Assembly (NCBI GenBank): GCA_964502525.1
Contig: CAZCXH010000053.1
Location: forward strand, 1 to 27,129
Reading direction: 5' to 3'
DNA from: DATLYB01 sp964502525
Lineage (GTDB): Bacteria; Bacteroidota; Bacteroidia; Chitinophagales; CAIOSU01
DNA length: 27,129 nt
Shown: positions 1 through 7,567 of the stretch, in pieces
Layout: the number at the start of each line of letters is the position of its first letter
How positions within the stretch are numbered: the first letter of the stretch is position 1
Translations under genes and position numbers: made by a program
Notes under the pieces: model-generated
Databases searched by the model: none
What the model was told of the DNA's origin: nothing
What the model saw: the letters and a program-made list of their open reading frames with translations, nothing else

Positions 1-402
1 ATGGGCGCGGACAGTTTCCTCAAGGACACCATTTTCGATAATGACAAGGATGAGCACGGGATGATGGAAGACCTCACCCGGATGGTGCTCAATCCTGACG
101 TAAACGTAAGGTCGAGAGGGGTAATGGAAAAGTGCTCTTTCTGCGTTCAGCGGATACAGGACGGCAAGTTGAGGGCGAAAAAAGAAGACAGGCCGTTGCA
201 GGATAGCGACATTGCAACAGCCTGCCAGTCGGCCTGCCCGACTAATGCCATTGCCTTTGGAAACATCAATAATGAAAAAACTGAAGTGTATAAATTGGCG
301 AATGACGAACGCGCATTTAAAGTGATTGAAGAAATCCATACGCTTCCTGCAATAACGTATTTGACAAAAGTTAGAAATAAAACGAAAGAAGAAACAGCAT
401 AG
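1..402 (+). CDS. actB: Alternative complex III iron-sulfur subunit ActB, C-terminal end (5' partial)
   Basis: This is the last 133 residues of the large molybdopterin-oxidoreductase-like/iron-sulfur subunit of alternative complex III, the periplasm-facing electron transfer module that passes electrons from quinol towards c-type hemes. Visible cluster motifs are CSFC (C45, C48 of the fragment), followed by VQRIQ, and CQSACP (C75, C79), as in the ferredoxin-like domain of ActB. Family members are about 1000 residues long, so the gene continues upstream of the window and the ATG at position 1 is not taken as the true start. It is followed 90 bp later by actC in the canonical act order, which supports the assignment independently of the short fragment. 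Confidence 0.9.
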   Translation: MGADSFLKDTIFDNDKDEHGMMEDLTRMVLNPDVNVRSRGVMEKCSFCVQRIQDGKLRAKKEDRPLQDSDIATACQSACPTNAIAFGNINNEKTEVYKLANDERAFKVIEEIHTLPAITYLTKVRNKTKEETA

Positions 403-492
403 AAAAAGTTTGCGGTTTGCTGTTTACGGTTTACAGTTGTGAAAACCGCAACAGAGCCGTAAACTGTTAACCGTAAACTGTAAACTGAGAGA
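403..492. repeat. Intergenic self-complementary element 1 (actB-actC)
   Basis: The whole actB-actC gap is two nested inverted repeats. The left arm GTTTACGGTTTACAGTT (422-438) pairs with 462-478 at 16 of 17 positions, and TTGCGGTTT (410-418) pairs perfectly with 443-451. The arms are built from short reiterated GTTTAC-like units, and the right side ends about 14 nt before the actC ATG. A transcript could fold into a hairpin next to the translation start. Whether it acts as an attenuator, a stability element or a passive repeat cannot be told from sequence. Confidence 0.7.
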
Positions 493-1896
493 ATGTCCGC
501 ATACGAATCATCCATAAGAGAGCCGCTGATAAAAGGCGATAAAACCTATCGCCAGATCACCAAGGACATTGTGCGTTCCACGCAAGGGATTCCTCCCCTA
601 AGCTGGTTTGGCATCATCAGCGTTACCGCCACTTTCATGACGGTTGGTTTCATTATGATCGCTTATACCATCTGGATCGGCATCGGCACATGGGGTTTAA
701 ACCGTACGGTCGGCTGGGCGTGGGACATCACCAACTTCGTTTGGTGGATCGGGATCGGGCATGCCGGCACGCTCATCTCAGCCATTCTTCTGGTATTCCG
801 CCAGCGGTGGAGGACGGGCATTAACCGTTCCGCTGAAGCCATGACCATTTTTGCGGTGATGTGCGCGGGATTGTTTCCCGGCATTCACATGGGAAGGATA
901 TGGCTGGCGTTCTTCATCTTCCCCTATTTCCCCAACACGCGCGGACCGCTGTGGCCCAACTGGGTGTCACCGCTGATGTGGGATGTGTTCGCGATCTCCA
1001 CCTACTTCATAGTGTCGCTGCTGTTCTGGTATTCGGGCTTGCTGCCTGATTTCGCCACCGTGCGCGACCAGGCGAAGTCGAAAATCAGGAAATTCATCTA
1101 CAACAAGCTCTCATGGGGCTGGACAGGCTCCGTTAAACACTGGCAAAGGTTCGAATCGCTCTCGCTGGTGCTTGCCGGCTTGTCAACTCCGCTGGTTCTT
1201 TCGGTTCACACCATCGTTAGTTTCGACTTCGCCACATCGGTGATACCGGGATGGCATACCACGATATTCCCGCCTTACTTCGTTGCGGGGGCCATCTTTT
1301 CCGGATTCGCCATGGTGCTTACGCTGATGATTATCACCCGCAAAGCCTTCAAGCTGGAAGATTACATCACAGTCGGGCATATGGAATCCATGAACAAAAT
1401 CATCATTCTCACGGGTTCTATTGTTGGCATCGCCTACCTTACTGAATTGTTCATGGCATGGTACTCGGGATTTCCTTACGAACAGTATGCTTTCTACAAC
1501 CGCGCATTAGGTCCTTACTGGTGGGCATATTGGACCATGATGACCTGCAACGTGATTTCACCACAACTGTTTTGGATTAAAAAATTAAGAAGGAGTGTAG
1601 CTTTCACTTTCCTGATGTCTATCGTGATCAACATCGGGATGTGGTTTGAGCGCTTTGTGATTATCGTGACCTCGCTGCACCGCGACTATCTGCCGTCAAG
1701 CTGGACCTATTACAGCCCTTCCATCGTGGAGGTATTGACCTTTACGGGAACCCTGGGATTATTTTTCACGCTGTTCCTTCTGTTTGCGAGGGCGTTCCCC
1801 GTGATAGCGATTGCAGAAGTGAAAGCAATATTGAAAACATCCGGAGAAAAGCAAAAAAAGCTGCATCACCACCATAATGGCGAGGAGCATCATTAA
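493..1896 (+). CDS. actC: Alternative complex III membrane subunit ActC (NrfD/PsrC family)
   Basis: This 467-residue polytopic inner-membrane protein of the NrfD/polysulfide reductase membrane-subunit family is expected to form one of the two quinol-interacting membrane subunits of alternative complex III, together with ActF. Around ten hydrophobic segments run from about residue 50 to 440, with a typical motif region WWIGIGHAGTLISAILL near residue 85. The start at 493 gives the N-terminus MSAYESSIREPL, which resembles ActC proteins that begin with a short cytoplasmic segment before the first helix. The C-terminus carries a histidine-rich tail (LHHHHNGEEHH). It lies between actB and actD in standard order. 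Confidence 0.93.
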   Translation: MSAYESSIREPLIKGDKTYRQITKDIVRSTQGIPPLSWFGIISVTATFMTVGFIMIAYTIWIGIGTWGLNRTVGWAWDITNFVWWIGIGHAGTLISAILLVFRQRWRTGINRSAEAMTIFAVMCAGLFPGIHMGRIWLAFFIFPYFPNTRGPLWPNWVSPLMWDVFAISTYFIVSLLFWYSGLLPDFATVRDQAKSKIRKFIYNKLSWGWTGSVKHWQRFESLSLVLAGLSTPLVLSVHTIVSFDFATSVIPGWHTTIFPPYFVAGAIFSGFAMVLTLMIITRKAFKLEDYITVGHMESMNKIIILTGSIVGIAYLTELFMAWYSGFPYEQYAFYNRALGPYWWAYWTMMTCNVISPQLFWIKKLRRSVAFTFLMSIVINIGMWFERFVIIVTSLHRDYLPSSWTYYSPSIVEVLTFTGTLGLFFTLFLLFARAFPVIAIAEVKAILKTSGEKQKKLHHHHNGEEHH

Positions 1897-1978
1897 AATG
1901 TTTACAGTTTACTGTTTCCGGTTTACAGTTGTTGAAATAAAACCGGAAACAGTAAACCGGAAACAGTAAACAGAAACA
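1897..1978. repeat. Intergenic self-complementary element 2 (actC-actD)
   Basis: The actC-actD gap contains a perfect 20-bp inverted repeat. Positions 1907-1926 are the exact reverse complement of GTAAACCGGAAACAGTAAAC at 1952-1971. The right side is also internally duplicated: a CCGGAAACAGTAAA unit occurs twice in tandem between 1943 and 1970. The arm ends 7 nt before the actD ATG, so a stable hairpin could cover the translation initiation region. Its architecture matches the elements at 403-492 and 10216-10298, although the unit sequence differs. Confidence 0.8.
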
Positions 1979-2491
1979 ATGGAAAAGTTCATAATCGGTT
2001 TGTTTGACGATGACGAGGTGCTGGTTAAAGCGGTGAAGGAAACGCGCAAAGCGGGCGTCAGGATTCATGACGTGATTACGCCCTATCCGGTACACGGGCT
2101 TGACGGGGCAATGGGGCTGAAGGATTCGCGCCTGCATACGGTAGGCTTCATTGCCGGTACAGCCGGTGCTTTGGGTGTGCTGGCATTCATCATCTGGACA
2201 ACGACCGTGAGCTATCCCCTCAATATCGGGGGCAAACCGTTCCTGGCCTTGCCTGCTTACATTCCCATCACGTTTGAGGTGACCGTGCTCTCGGCATCCG
2301 TGGCGATGGTGATTGCCTTCTTTGCGCGCTGCGGTTTTTCTTTGATAAAAGAGCCGCGCATTTTCGATGAAAGGACAACCGATGATAAGTTTGCAATGAT
2401 CTTCTCAGCAGGCGATGTTGATTCGGGAAAGGCAAAGGAACTGCTGAAGAGAAACGGGGCGGTTGAAATCAATGAAAAAGAGTTTGAATGA
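1979..2491 (+). CDS. actD: Alternative complex III subunit ActD (DUF3341)
   Basis: This 170-residue membrane protein of the DUF3341 family is subunit D of alternative complex III. The N-terminal domain (about residues 1-50; EKFIIGLFDDDEVLVKAVK, then a VHGLDGAMGLKDSRL stretch) is the characteristic DUF3341 sequence. Two transmembrane helices follow at about residues 57-80 and 97-120, then a soluble C-terminus. ActD contributes two helices that pack against ActC and ActF. The ATG at 1979 directly follows a perfect hairpin, and actE starts 31 bp after the stop. Confidence 0.92.
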   Translation: MEKFIIGLFDDDEVLVKAVKETRKAGVRIHDVITPYPVHGLDGAMGLKDSRLHTVGFIAGTAGALGVLAFIIWTTTVSYPLNIGGKPFLALPAYIPITFEVTVLSASVAMVIAFFARCGFSLIKEPRIFDERTTDDKFAMIFSAGDVDSGKAKELLKRNGAVEINEKEFE

Positions 2492-2522
2492 TCCGGTAAT
2501 CCGATGATTTTATAATTAGAAA

Positions 2523-3287
2523 ATGAAAAACATCAATAAATGTGATATTGTGAATCCCGTCCCGCTCTGCGGGGAAATGAACGGGTTGAAGCAATCTCCG
2601 GTTCAAACTTCCTGTCAGAGGATTGCTTCGCTTCGCCTTGCTTCGCTCGCATTGACGGTTTTATTATTAGCCGGCTGCCGCACAAGCGAAAGAAGCCCCG
2701 GCTGGGCTTATTTTCCCGACATGGCTTATTCGCAGGCTTACGAAACCTATTCCCATAACCCTAATTTTTCAAACGGGCAATCAGCCCGACAGCCGGTGGC
2801 CGGAACAATTCCGCGGGGAGCGCTTCCGGATAATCCCAATATTGATGATGCGGCTTATGAGCAATCTTATTTCTTCAAGAAATACTATCCGGAAACTCCG
2901 GATGGCTATGCCGCTGCGGGTGCCGGATTGAAGAACCCGGTTGAGTTGAACGACCATGCGCTTGCAGAGGGCAAGAAAGTATATGATATCTATTGCATGG
3001 TTTGCCACGGGGCAAAGGGTGACGGGCAGGGTTCTATTGTGCAGGGCGGAGCGTTTCCCCCCGTCAATCCTTATTCTATGCTTCTTAAGGATAAGACGGA
3101 AGGAAATTTTTATCATGCGATTACTTATGGAAAAAACCTGATGGGCAGCTATTCATCGCAGGTTAGCCCGGAAGACCGGTGGAATGTGATTTACTATATT
3201 CAGAAGCTTTCGGGAATGGGGAGATTTGCGAACAGCGATCAACCGCAGCAGGCGGCAGATACCACTGCGTCTTCCGTGGTCAAATAA
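2523..3287 (+). CDS. actE: Alternative complex III cytochrome c subunit ActE, lipoprotein
   Basis: This 254-residue mono-heme cytochrome c subunit is a periplasmic lipid-anchored protein expected to pass electrons on towards cytochrome oxidase. The heme motif CMVCH is at residues 158-162, followed by GAKGDGQG, with a likely methionine axial ligand in GKNLMGSY. A lipobox LLLAGC places the lipidated cysteine at residue 52. This is unusually far from the ATG: the preceding 50 residues are largely encoded by repeat-like DNA (a CCCGC/GCGGG hairpin at 2561-2573 and an ATTGCTTCGC element around 2618-2657). The signal peptide therefore appears partly built from an inserted repeat. The internal Met at residue 19 is an alternative start. 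The mature protein looks normal. Confidence 0.9.
   Translation: MKNINKCDIVNPVPLCGEMNGLKQSPVQTSCQRIASLRLASLALTVLLLAGCRTSERSPGWAYFPDMAYSQAYETYSHNPNFSNGQSARQPVAGTIPRGALPDNPNIDDAAYEQSYFFKKYYPETPDGYAAAGAGLKNPVELNDHALAEGKKVYDIYCMVCHGAKGDGQGSIVQGGAFPPVNPYSMLLKDKTEGNFYHAITYGKNLMGSYSSQVSPEDRWNVIYYIQKLSGMGRFANSDQPQQAADTTASSVVK
2618..2658. repeat. GCAATCC/GCGAGCGAAGC-type dispersed repeat inside the actE signal peptide
   Basis: Read on the minus strand this stretch begins CCGTCAATGCGAGCGAAGC and ends in GAAGCAATCCTC. That is the form of a short dispersed repeat I recall from intergenic regions of many bacterial assemblies. Here it lies in frame and encodes RIASLRLASLALTV, supplying the charged and early hydrophobic part of the ActE signal peptide. 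The family identity is from memory; the location within the reading frame is seen directly. Confidence 0.5.
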
Positions 3288-3302
3288 AATGAGATTGAAG
3301 CA

Positions 3303-4514
3303 ATGACGACCGAGAAATTTATTTTTTCAGCTAAAGCGAAGCAAGTCTGCTTTGCATTGATGGGCATTGGAATTTTGGGAGTCATCATCGGCTTTGCTTT
3401 TTACGACCATGGACGCGTATGGGGCAACCTCCTTGCCAACAGTTATTATTTCATCGGGATGTCGCTTACCGGTGTTTTTCTCGTTGCCGCCCACCAGATC
3501 GGCTATGGAGGATGGCATGTGCAGATCAAGAGAGTGCTCGAGGCAGCCGGTTCATTCATCCCTGTTGCAGGAGCCATTGCGCTGATCGTCATTGTCGCGG
3601 GAAAAATGCACTGGCATCATCTTTATCATTGGATGGACGCTTCGCTGTATGATCCTTCCGGTCCGAACTACGATGAAATTCTTGACGGAAAGAGGTCATT
3701 CCTCAACTTCCCGTTCTTCACCATCAGGATTGCCGCTTACGTTGCCATCTGGTCGCTTCTTGCTTATGCGTTGAGGAGGGTGTCCGTTCAGGAGGATGAA
3801 CTGGGAGCGCAAAAGTATTATGCTCGCAATAAGTTCCTCGCAGCCGTGTTCACCGTGATATTTGCGGTGACCAGCTCGACCGCCTCCTGGGATTTCATCA
3901 TGTCGGTGGATCCTCATTGGTACAGCACCCTTTTCGGATGGTATAACTTTTCAAGTTACTCGACAGCGGGCGTGGCTCTTTTAACGCTGGTGGTTCTTTA
4001 TCTGAAATCAGCGGGCTATTTGCAGAAAGTGAATGAAGAGCATTATCACAACCTCGGCATATTCATGTTCGGCTTCAGCGTGTTCTGGGCATATTTGTGG
4101 TTCTCTCAATATATGTTGCAGTGGTATGCGAATATGCCGGAAGAAACGGTCTATTTCTACAGGCTCATCCGCGAAAGCACATTCCTTCATGTGCTTTTTG
4201 TTGTTAATTTATTGATAAATTTCTTCGTGCCATTCCTGTTCCTGATGACAAGGGCGGCAAAGAGAAGTCCTCAGAAACTGGCATTCGCATCGGTGATGCT
4301 GATTATCGGCCATTGGCTGGATTATTACCTGATGGTGATGCCTGGCGGAGTTGGAGCGGAGCATGCAGGATTGGGCATCCCGGAATTGTTTATTTTGATT
4401 GGCTTTACAGGCGCATTTTTTTATGTAGTTCTGAATACTTTGACCAAAGCATCCCTGGTGCCGGTGAACAACCCGTTCCTGAAAGAAAGCGCGCAGCATC
4501 ATACTTTAAAATGA
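3303..4514 (+). CDS. actF: Alternative complex III membrane subunit ActF
   Basis: This 403-residue polytopic membrane protein is the second NrfD-like membrane subunit of alternative complex III, often annotated as quinol:cytochrome c oxidoreductase quinone-binding subunit 2. About ten hydrophobic helices are visible from residue 15 to 385. They include the segment FSSYSTAGVALLTLVVLYL and the late-family pattern HWLDYYLMVMPGG (around residue 337), which is typical of ActF. It begins 15 bp after actE. The 3' end, including the stop codon, lies in a 26-bp tandem duplication that extends into the gap before coxB. Confidence 0.92.
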   Translation: MTTEKFIFSAKAKQVCFALMGIGILGVIIGFAFYDHGRVWGNLLANSYYFIGMSLTGVFLVAAHQIGYGGWHVQIKRVLEAAGSFIPVAGAIALIVIVAGKMHWHHLYHWMDASLYDPSGPNYDEILDGKRSFLNFPFFTIRIAAYVAIWSLLAYALRRVSVQEDELGAQKYYARNKFLAAVFTVIFAVTSSTASWDFIMSVDPHWYSTLFGWYNFSSYSTAGVALLTLVVLYLKSAGYLQKVNEEHYHNLGIFMFGFSVFWAYLWFSQYMLQWYANMPEETVYFYRLIRESTFLHVLFVVNLLINFFVPFLFLMTRAAKRSPQKLAFASVMLIIGHWLDYYLMVMPGGVGAEHAGLGIPELFILIGFTGAFFYVVLNTLTKASLVPVNNPFLKESAQHHTLK

Positions 4515-4545
4515 CATAGCAGCATCATACTTTAAAATAACATTG
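4494..4545. repeat. 26-bp tandem duplication at the actF stop
   Basis: Positions 4494-4519 and 4520-4545 are directly adjacent 26-bp copies that match at 24 of 26 positions. Both contain CAGCATCATACTTTAAAAT. The first copy encodes the last ActF residues (QHHTLK) and its TGA stop. The second copy carries TAA in place of TGA and ends at the coxB start. This suggests a recent slippage duplication that created the actF-coxB spacer. Confidence 0.85.
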
Positions 4546-4547
4546 TG

Positions 4548-5612
4548 ATGGCAACCTCTTTAATCCTTCTTGCGTGTTTTCTGATTGTGGTAATCGTTGT
4601 GCAAATCGCCCGCGCGGTTGATTTATTTGCCATCGCGAGAGGGGAAAAGGAAGGAGAGGTTTCGCCAGAAGCCAACCGCGCGCTGGCTTATTTCATGGTC
4701 GCTTTTTTGATTCTCGGAATGATTGGCGGATTCTGGTCGGTGGCGCATTATATGCCCCATTTTCTTCCCAAAGCATCAAGCATTCATGGAATAGCGATTG
4801 ACAGTCTTTTTAACATTACGCTGTTTTTCACCGCTGTCGTTTTTGTAATCACGCAAATATTGCTCTTCTGGTTTGCTTTCAAATACCGGGAGGATAAAGG
4901 CAGAAAAGCGTATTATTTCCCGCATAACAATAAGCTTGAAATAATCTGGACTTCCGTGCCCGCCATCGTGATGACGGTTTTGGTGATTATGGGCTTGAAA
5001 TCCTGGTTCTACACGCTTACTCCGGGCGACAAGCCGGAACTGGAAGTGGAGGCGGTTGCCCAGCAGTTTAATTGGACGATACGCTACCCGGGAAAAGACG
5101 GCAAACTCGGCAAAAGGGCATTTGACAAGATATCCGATAATAATCCGCTCGGCATGGACTGGGCGGATGAAAACAGCCATGATGATTTCATCACCTCGGA
5201 AATTCATCTTCCCGTGGATAATCTCGTGCTGTTCAGGCTTTCATCGAAAGACGTGATCCATTCTTTTTACCTTCCCCATTTCCGGGTGAAAATGGATTGC
5301 GTTCCGGGGATACCGACTCAGTTTCCCTTCACGCCAACGGAAACTACCAGCGAAAAACGCAGCGAACTGAATGATCCGGAATTCACTTTCTTCCTTGCCT
5401 GCGCGGAGCTTTGCGGTGTGTCGCACTGGAACATGAGGCGCGACCTTATTGTGGAAACCAAAGAGGAATTTCAAACATGGGCGCAGCAGCAGAAGCCGGC
5501 TTATGATGGCATAAAGGCTACTCTCGAAAACAAACAGGAAAACACTCAGGACAATACCGAAAAAAACGCGGGACAAGAAACGGAGACTCCTCCCATTTCT
5601 TCGGTTCGCTAA
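4548..5612 (+). CDS. coxB: Cytochrome c oxidase subunit II (CuA-binding)
   Basis: This subunit II of the heme-copper oxidase accepts electrons at the binuclear CuA centre in the periplasm. After an N-terminal hydrophobic segment there is a two-helix hairpin (about residues 45-70 and 85-110), then the cupredoxin domain with HSFYLPHFRVKMD. The CuA loop CAELCGVSHWNM gives ligands C285, C289, H293 and M296, all intact. There is no CxxCH, so this is not a caa3 type with a fused cytochrome c; the donor is probably ActE. The polar C-terminal tail (about 40 residues rich in N, E, T and Q) is not conserved in the family. A GTG lies one codon upstream; the ATG at 4548 is preferred. Confidence 0.94.
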   Translation: MATSLILLACFLIVVIVVQIARAVDLFAIARGEKEGEVSPEANRALAYFMVAFLILGMIGGFWSVAHYMPHFLPKASSIHGIAIDSLFNITLFFTAVVFVITQILLFWFAFKYREDKGRKAYYFPHNNKLEIIWTSVPAIVMTVLVIMGLKSWFYTLTPGDKPELEVEAVAQQFNWTIRYPGKDGKLGKRAFDKISDNNPLGMDWADENSHDDFITSEIHLPVDNLVLFRLSSKDVIHSFYLPHFRVKMDCVPGIPTQFPFTPTETTSEKRSELNDPEFTFFLACAELCGVSHWNMRRDLIVETKEEFQTWAQQQKPAYDGIKATLENKQENTQDNTEKNAGQETETPPISSVR

Positions 5613-5624
5613 AATCACGCATCT

Positions 5625-7442
5625 ATGGCGCAACATGCACATTCAACAGTTACCAATGAAGTTCATGCCCATCAGGCGGACCACGGGCACGAGCACAACG
5701 AGCATCATGATAATTTTATAACAAAATATATCTTCAGCCAGGACCATAAGACAATCGCCAAGCAGTTTCTGATTCTCGGCATCTTCTGGGCAATAGTTGG
5801 CGCATTGTTCTCGGTATTCTTCCGGTTGCAATTAGGATGGCCCGGCCATGAATTTCCTTTCCTGGAAAGCGTTTTGGGCAGATGGGCTAAAGGCGGGGTG
5901 CTGGATCCCAATTTCTATTACGCGCTGATTACCATGCACGGAACCATCCTCGTGTTTTTCGTGCTGACGGCCGGCTTGAGCGGCACTTTCGCCAATTTTC
6001 TCATTCCGCTGCAGATTGGAGCGCGCGACATGGCGTCCCCGTTTCTGAATATGCTGTCGTTTTGGTTTTTCGCACTCTCAGGCGCGGTGATGTTTGTTTC
6101 GCTCTTTGTGCAAACCGGACCGGCAAGCGGAGGTTGGACGGTTTACCCTCCGCTGAGCGCTTTGCGCGATGCTGCTCTCGGCTCCAAGATAGGAATGGAT
6201 CTGTGGCTGGTGAGCATGGCGCTGTTCATCATCTCGGTCGCCCTTGGCGGTTTAAATTATGTTTCCACCGTAATTAACATGCGCACCAAAGGGATGACTT
6301 TCTTCCGCATGCCATTGACGGTGTGGGCGCTGTTTTTTACGGCTGTGGTAGGGCTTCTTTCCTTTCCCGTACTTTTCGCAGCGGCTGTGCTGCTCATTTT
6401 TGACCGCACGCTGGGAACGAGTTTCTTTTTGTCTGACATCTTTATCGGAGGGCAGGCATTATCCTACTCAGGAGGCAGCCCTATTTTATTCCAGCATCTG
6501 TTTTGGTTTCTCGGACATCCGGAAGTTTACATCATCATCCTTCCGGCTATGGGGCTGGTTTCCGAAATATTGTCTGTCAATGCCCGCAAGCCGGTGTTCG
6601 GCTACCGCGCGATGATTTATTCGATTATGGCGATTGTCGTGCTGTCGTTCCTGGTATGGGCGCATCACATGTTCGTATCCGGGATGAACCCGTTTGTTGG
6701 TTCGATATTCGTTCTCTTCACGCTGCTGATTGCGGTGCCGTCAGCGGTGAAGGTATTCAACTGGATCACAACGCTGTGGCGCGGCAACCTGCGGCTGACG
6801 CCCGCAATGTGTTTTGCCATTGGGTTTGTATCGCTGTTCATCTCAGGCGGTTTGACGGGGCTTTTCCTCGGCAATTCCCCGATTGACATACCGCTGCATG
6901 ACACCTACTTCGTGGTGGCGCATTTTCACATCGTGATGGGGGTGGCTGCCTTCTTTGGAATGTTTGCAGGCATCTATCACTGGTTTCCGAAAATGTTCGG
7001 GAGGTACATGAACAACACGCTCGGTTACATCCATTTCAGCGCAACGCTTATCGGAAGCTACATGATTTTTTGGCCGATGCACTACATGGGAATGACGGGA
7101 GTTCCGAGAAGGTATTATGCTTTTGAATCGTTTGAATTCTTTAACCAGTATCAGGACATGAATCAATTCATATCCATATTCTCGGTTATTGTATTCTGCG
7201 TTCAGCTATTGTTTGTATTCAACTTCTTTTACAGCATTTTCAAAGGACGCAAAGCGGCAGATCCAAACCCCTGGAAAGCCAATACGCTCGAATGGACAAC
7301 GCCCCTGCATCCCGGTCACGGCAACTGGCCCGGCAACATCCCTGAAGTGTATCGCTGGCCTTATGATTACGGAAAGAACGGAGAAGACTTTATTCCGCAA
7401 ACTGTGCCGCTGAGAGCGGGAGAGCGGGATGAGGGGCATTAA
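5625..7442 (+). CDS. coxA: Cytochrome c oxidase subunit I
   Basis: This catalytic subunit of an aa3-type oxidase has 605 residues and twelve expected helices. Heme and copper ligands are visible: H105 (heme a, MHGTILVFF), H298 with Y302 in HPEVYI (CuB and the crosslinked tyrosine, with the D-channel glutamate E300), H347-H348 (CuB), and H433 and H435 in HDTYFVVAHFHIV (heme a3 and heme a). The D-channel entry aspartate is present in ARDMASPFLNMLSFW. This is a type A oxidase and a proton pump by family knowledge. The first 28 residues contain nine histidines, an extension not needed for catalysis. It starts 12 bp after coxB. Confidence 0.96.
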   Translation: MAQHAHSTVTNEVHAHQADHGHEHNEHHDNFITKYIFSQDHKTIAKQFLILGIFWAIVGALFSVFFRLQLGWPGHEFPFLESVLGRWAKGGVLDPNFYYALITMHGTILVFFVLTAGLSGTFANFLIPLQIGARDMASPFLNMLSFWFFALSGAVMFVSLFVQTGPASGGWTVYPPLSALRDAALGSKIGMDLWLVSMALFIISVALGGLNYVSTVINMRTKGMTFFRMPLTVWALFFTAVVGLLSFPVLFAAAVLLIFDRTLGTSFFLSDIFIGGQALSYSGGSPILFQHLFWFLGHPEVYIIILPAMGLVSEILSVNARKPVFGYRAMIYSIMAIVVLSFLVWAHHMFVSGMNPFVGSIFVLFTLLIAVPSAVKVFNWITTLWRGNLRLTPAMCFAIGFVSLFISGGLTGLFLGNSPIDIPLHDTYFVVAHFHIVMGVAAFFGMFAGIYHWFPKMFGRYMNNTLGYIHFSATLIGSYMIFWPMHYMGMTGVPRRYYAFESFEFFNQYQDMNQFISIFSVIVFCVQLLFVFNFFYSIFKGRKAADPNPWKANTLEWTTPLHPGHGNWPGNIPEVYRWPYDYGKNGEDFIPQTVPLRAGERDEGH

Positions 7443-7492
7443 CCTTAATTTAAGTTTAATGTCTAAGGTTTAAAGTGTGGTTGTATTAAGGT
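7442..7492. repeat. Short intergenic inverted repeat (coxA-ctaB)
   Basis: ACCTTAAT (7442-7449) is the exact complement of ATTAAGGT (7485-7492), with A/T-rich sequence between. This is weaker than the other gap elements and may be chance. It sits directly after the coxA stop. Confidence 0.3.
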
Positions 7493-7567
7493 AGGGACAA
7501 TATATTGGTAGTAAGAAGAAACCAAAATAAAACCAAGCTCCGCAGGGGCGGCCATAATTGGATTTTC

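Noticed and set aside
1..402. Treating the ATG at position 1 as a true gene start
   Set aside because: The protein is only the C-terminal iron-sulfur part of ActB, so the ATG is an internal methionine at the window edge.
7505..7567. Upstream TTG extension of heme O synthase
   Set aside because: It adds a basic stretch unlike the family, and the ATG at 7568 fits the usual N-terminus.
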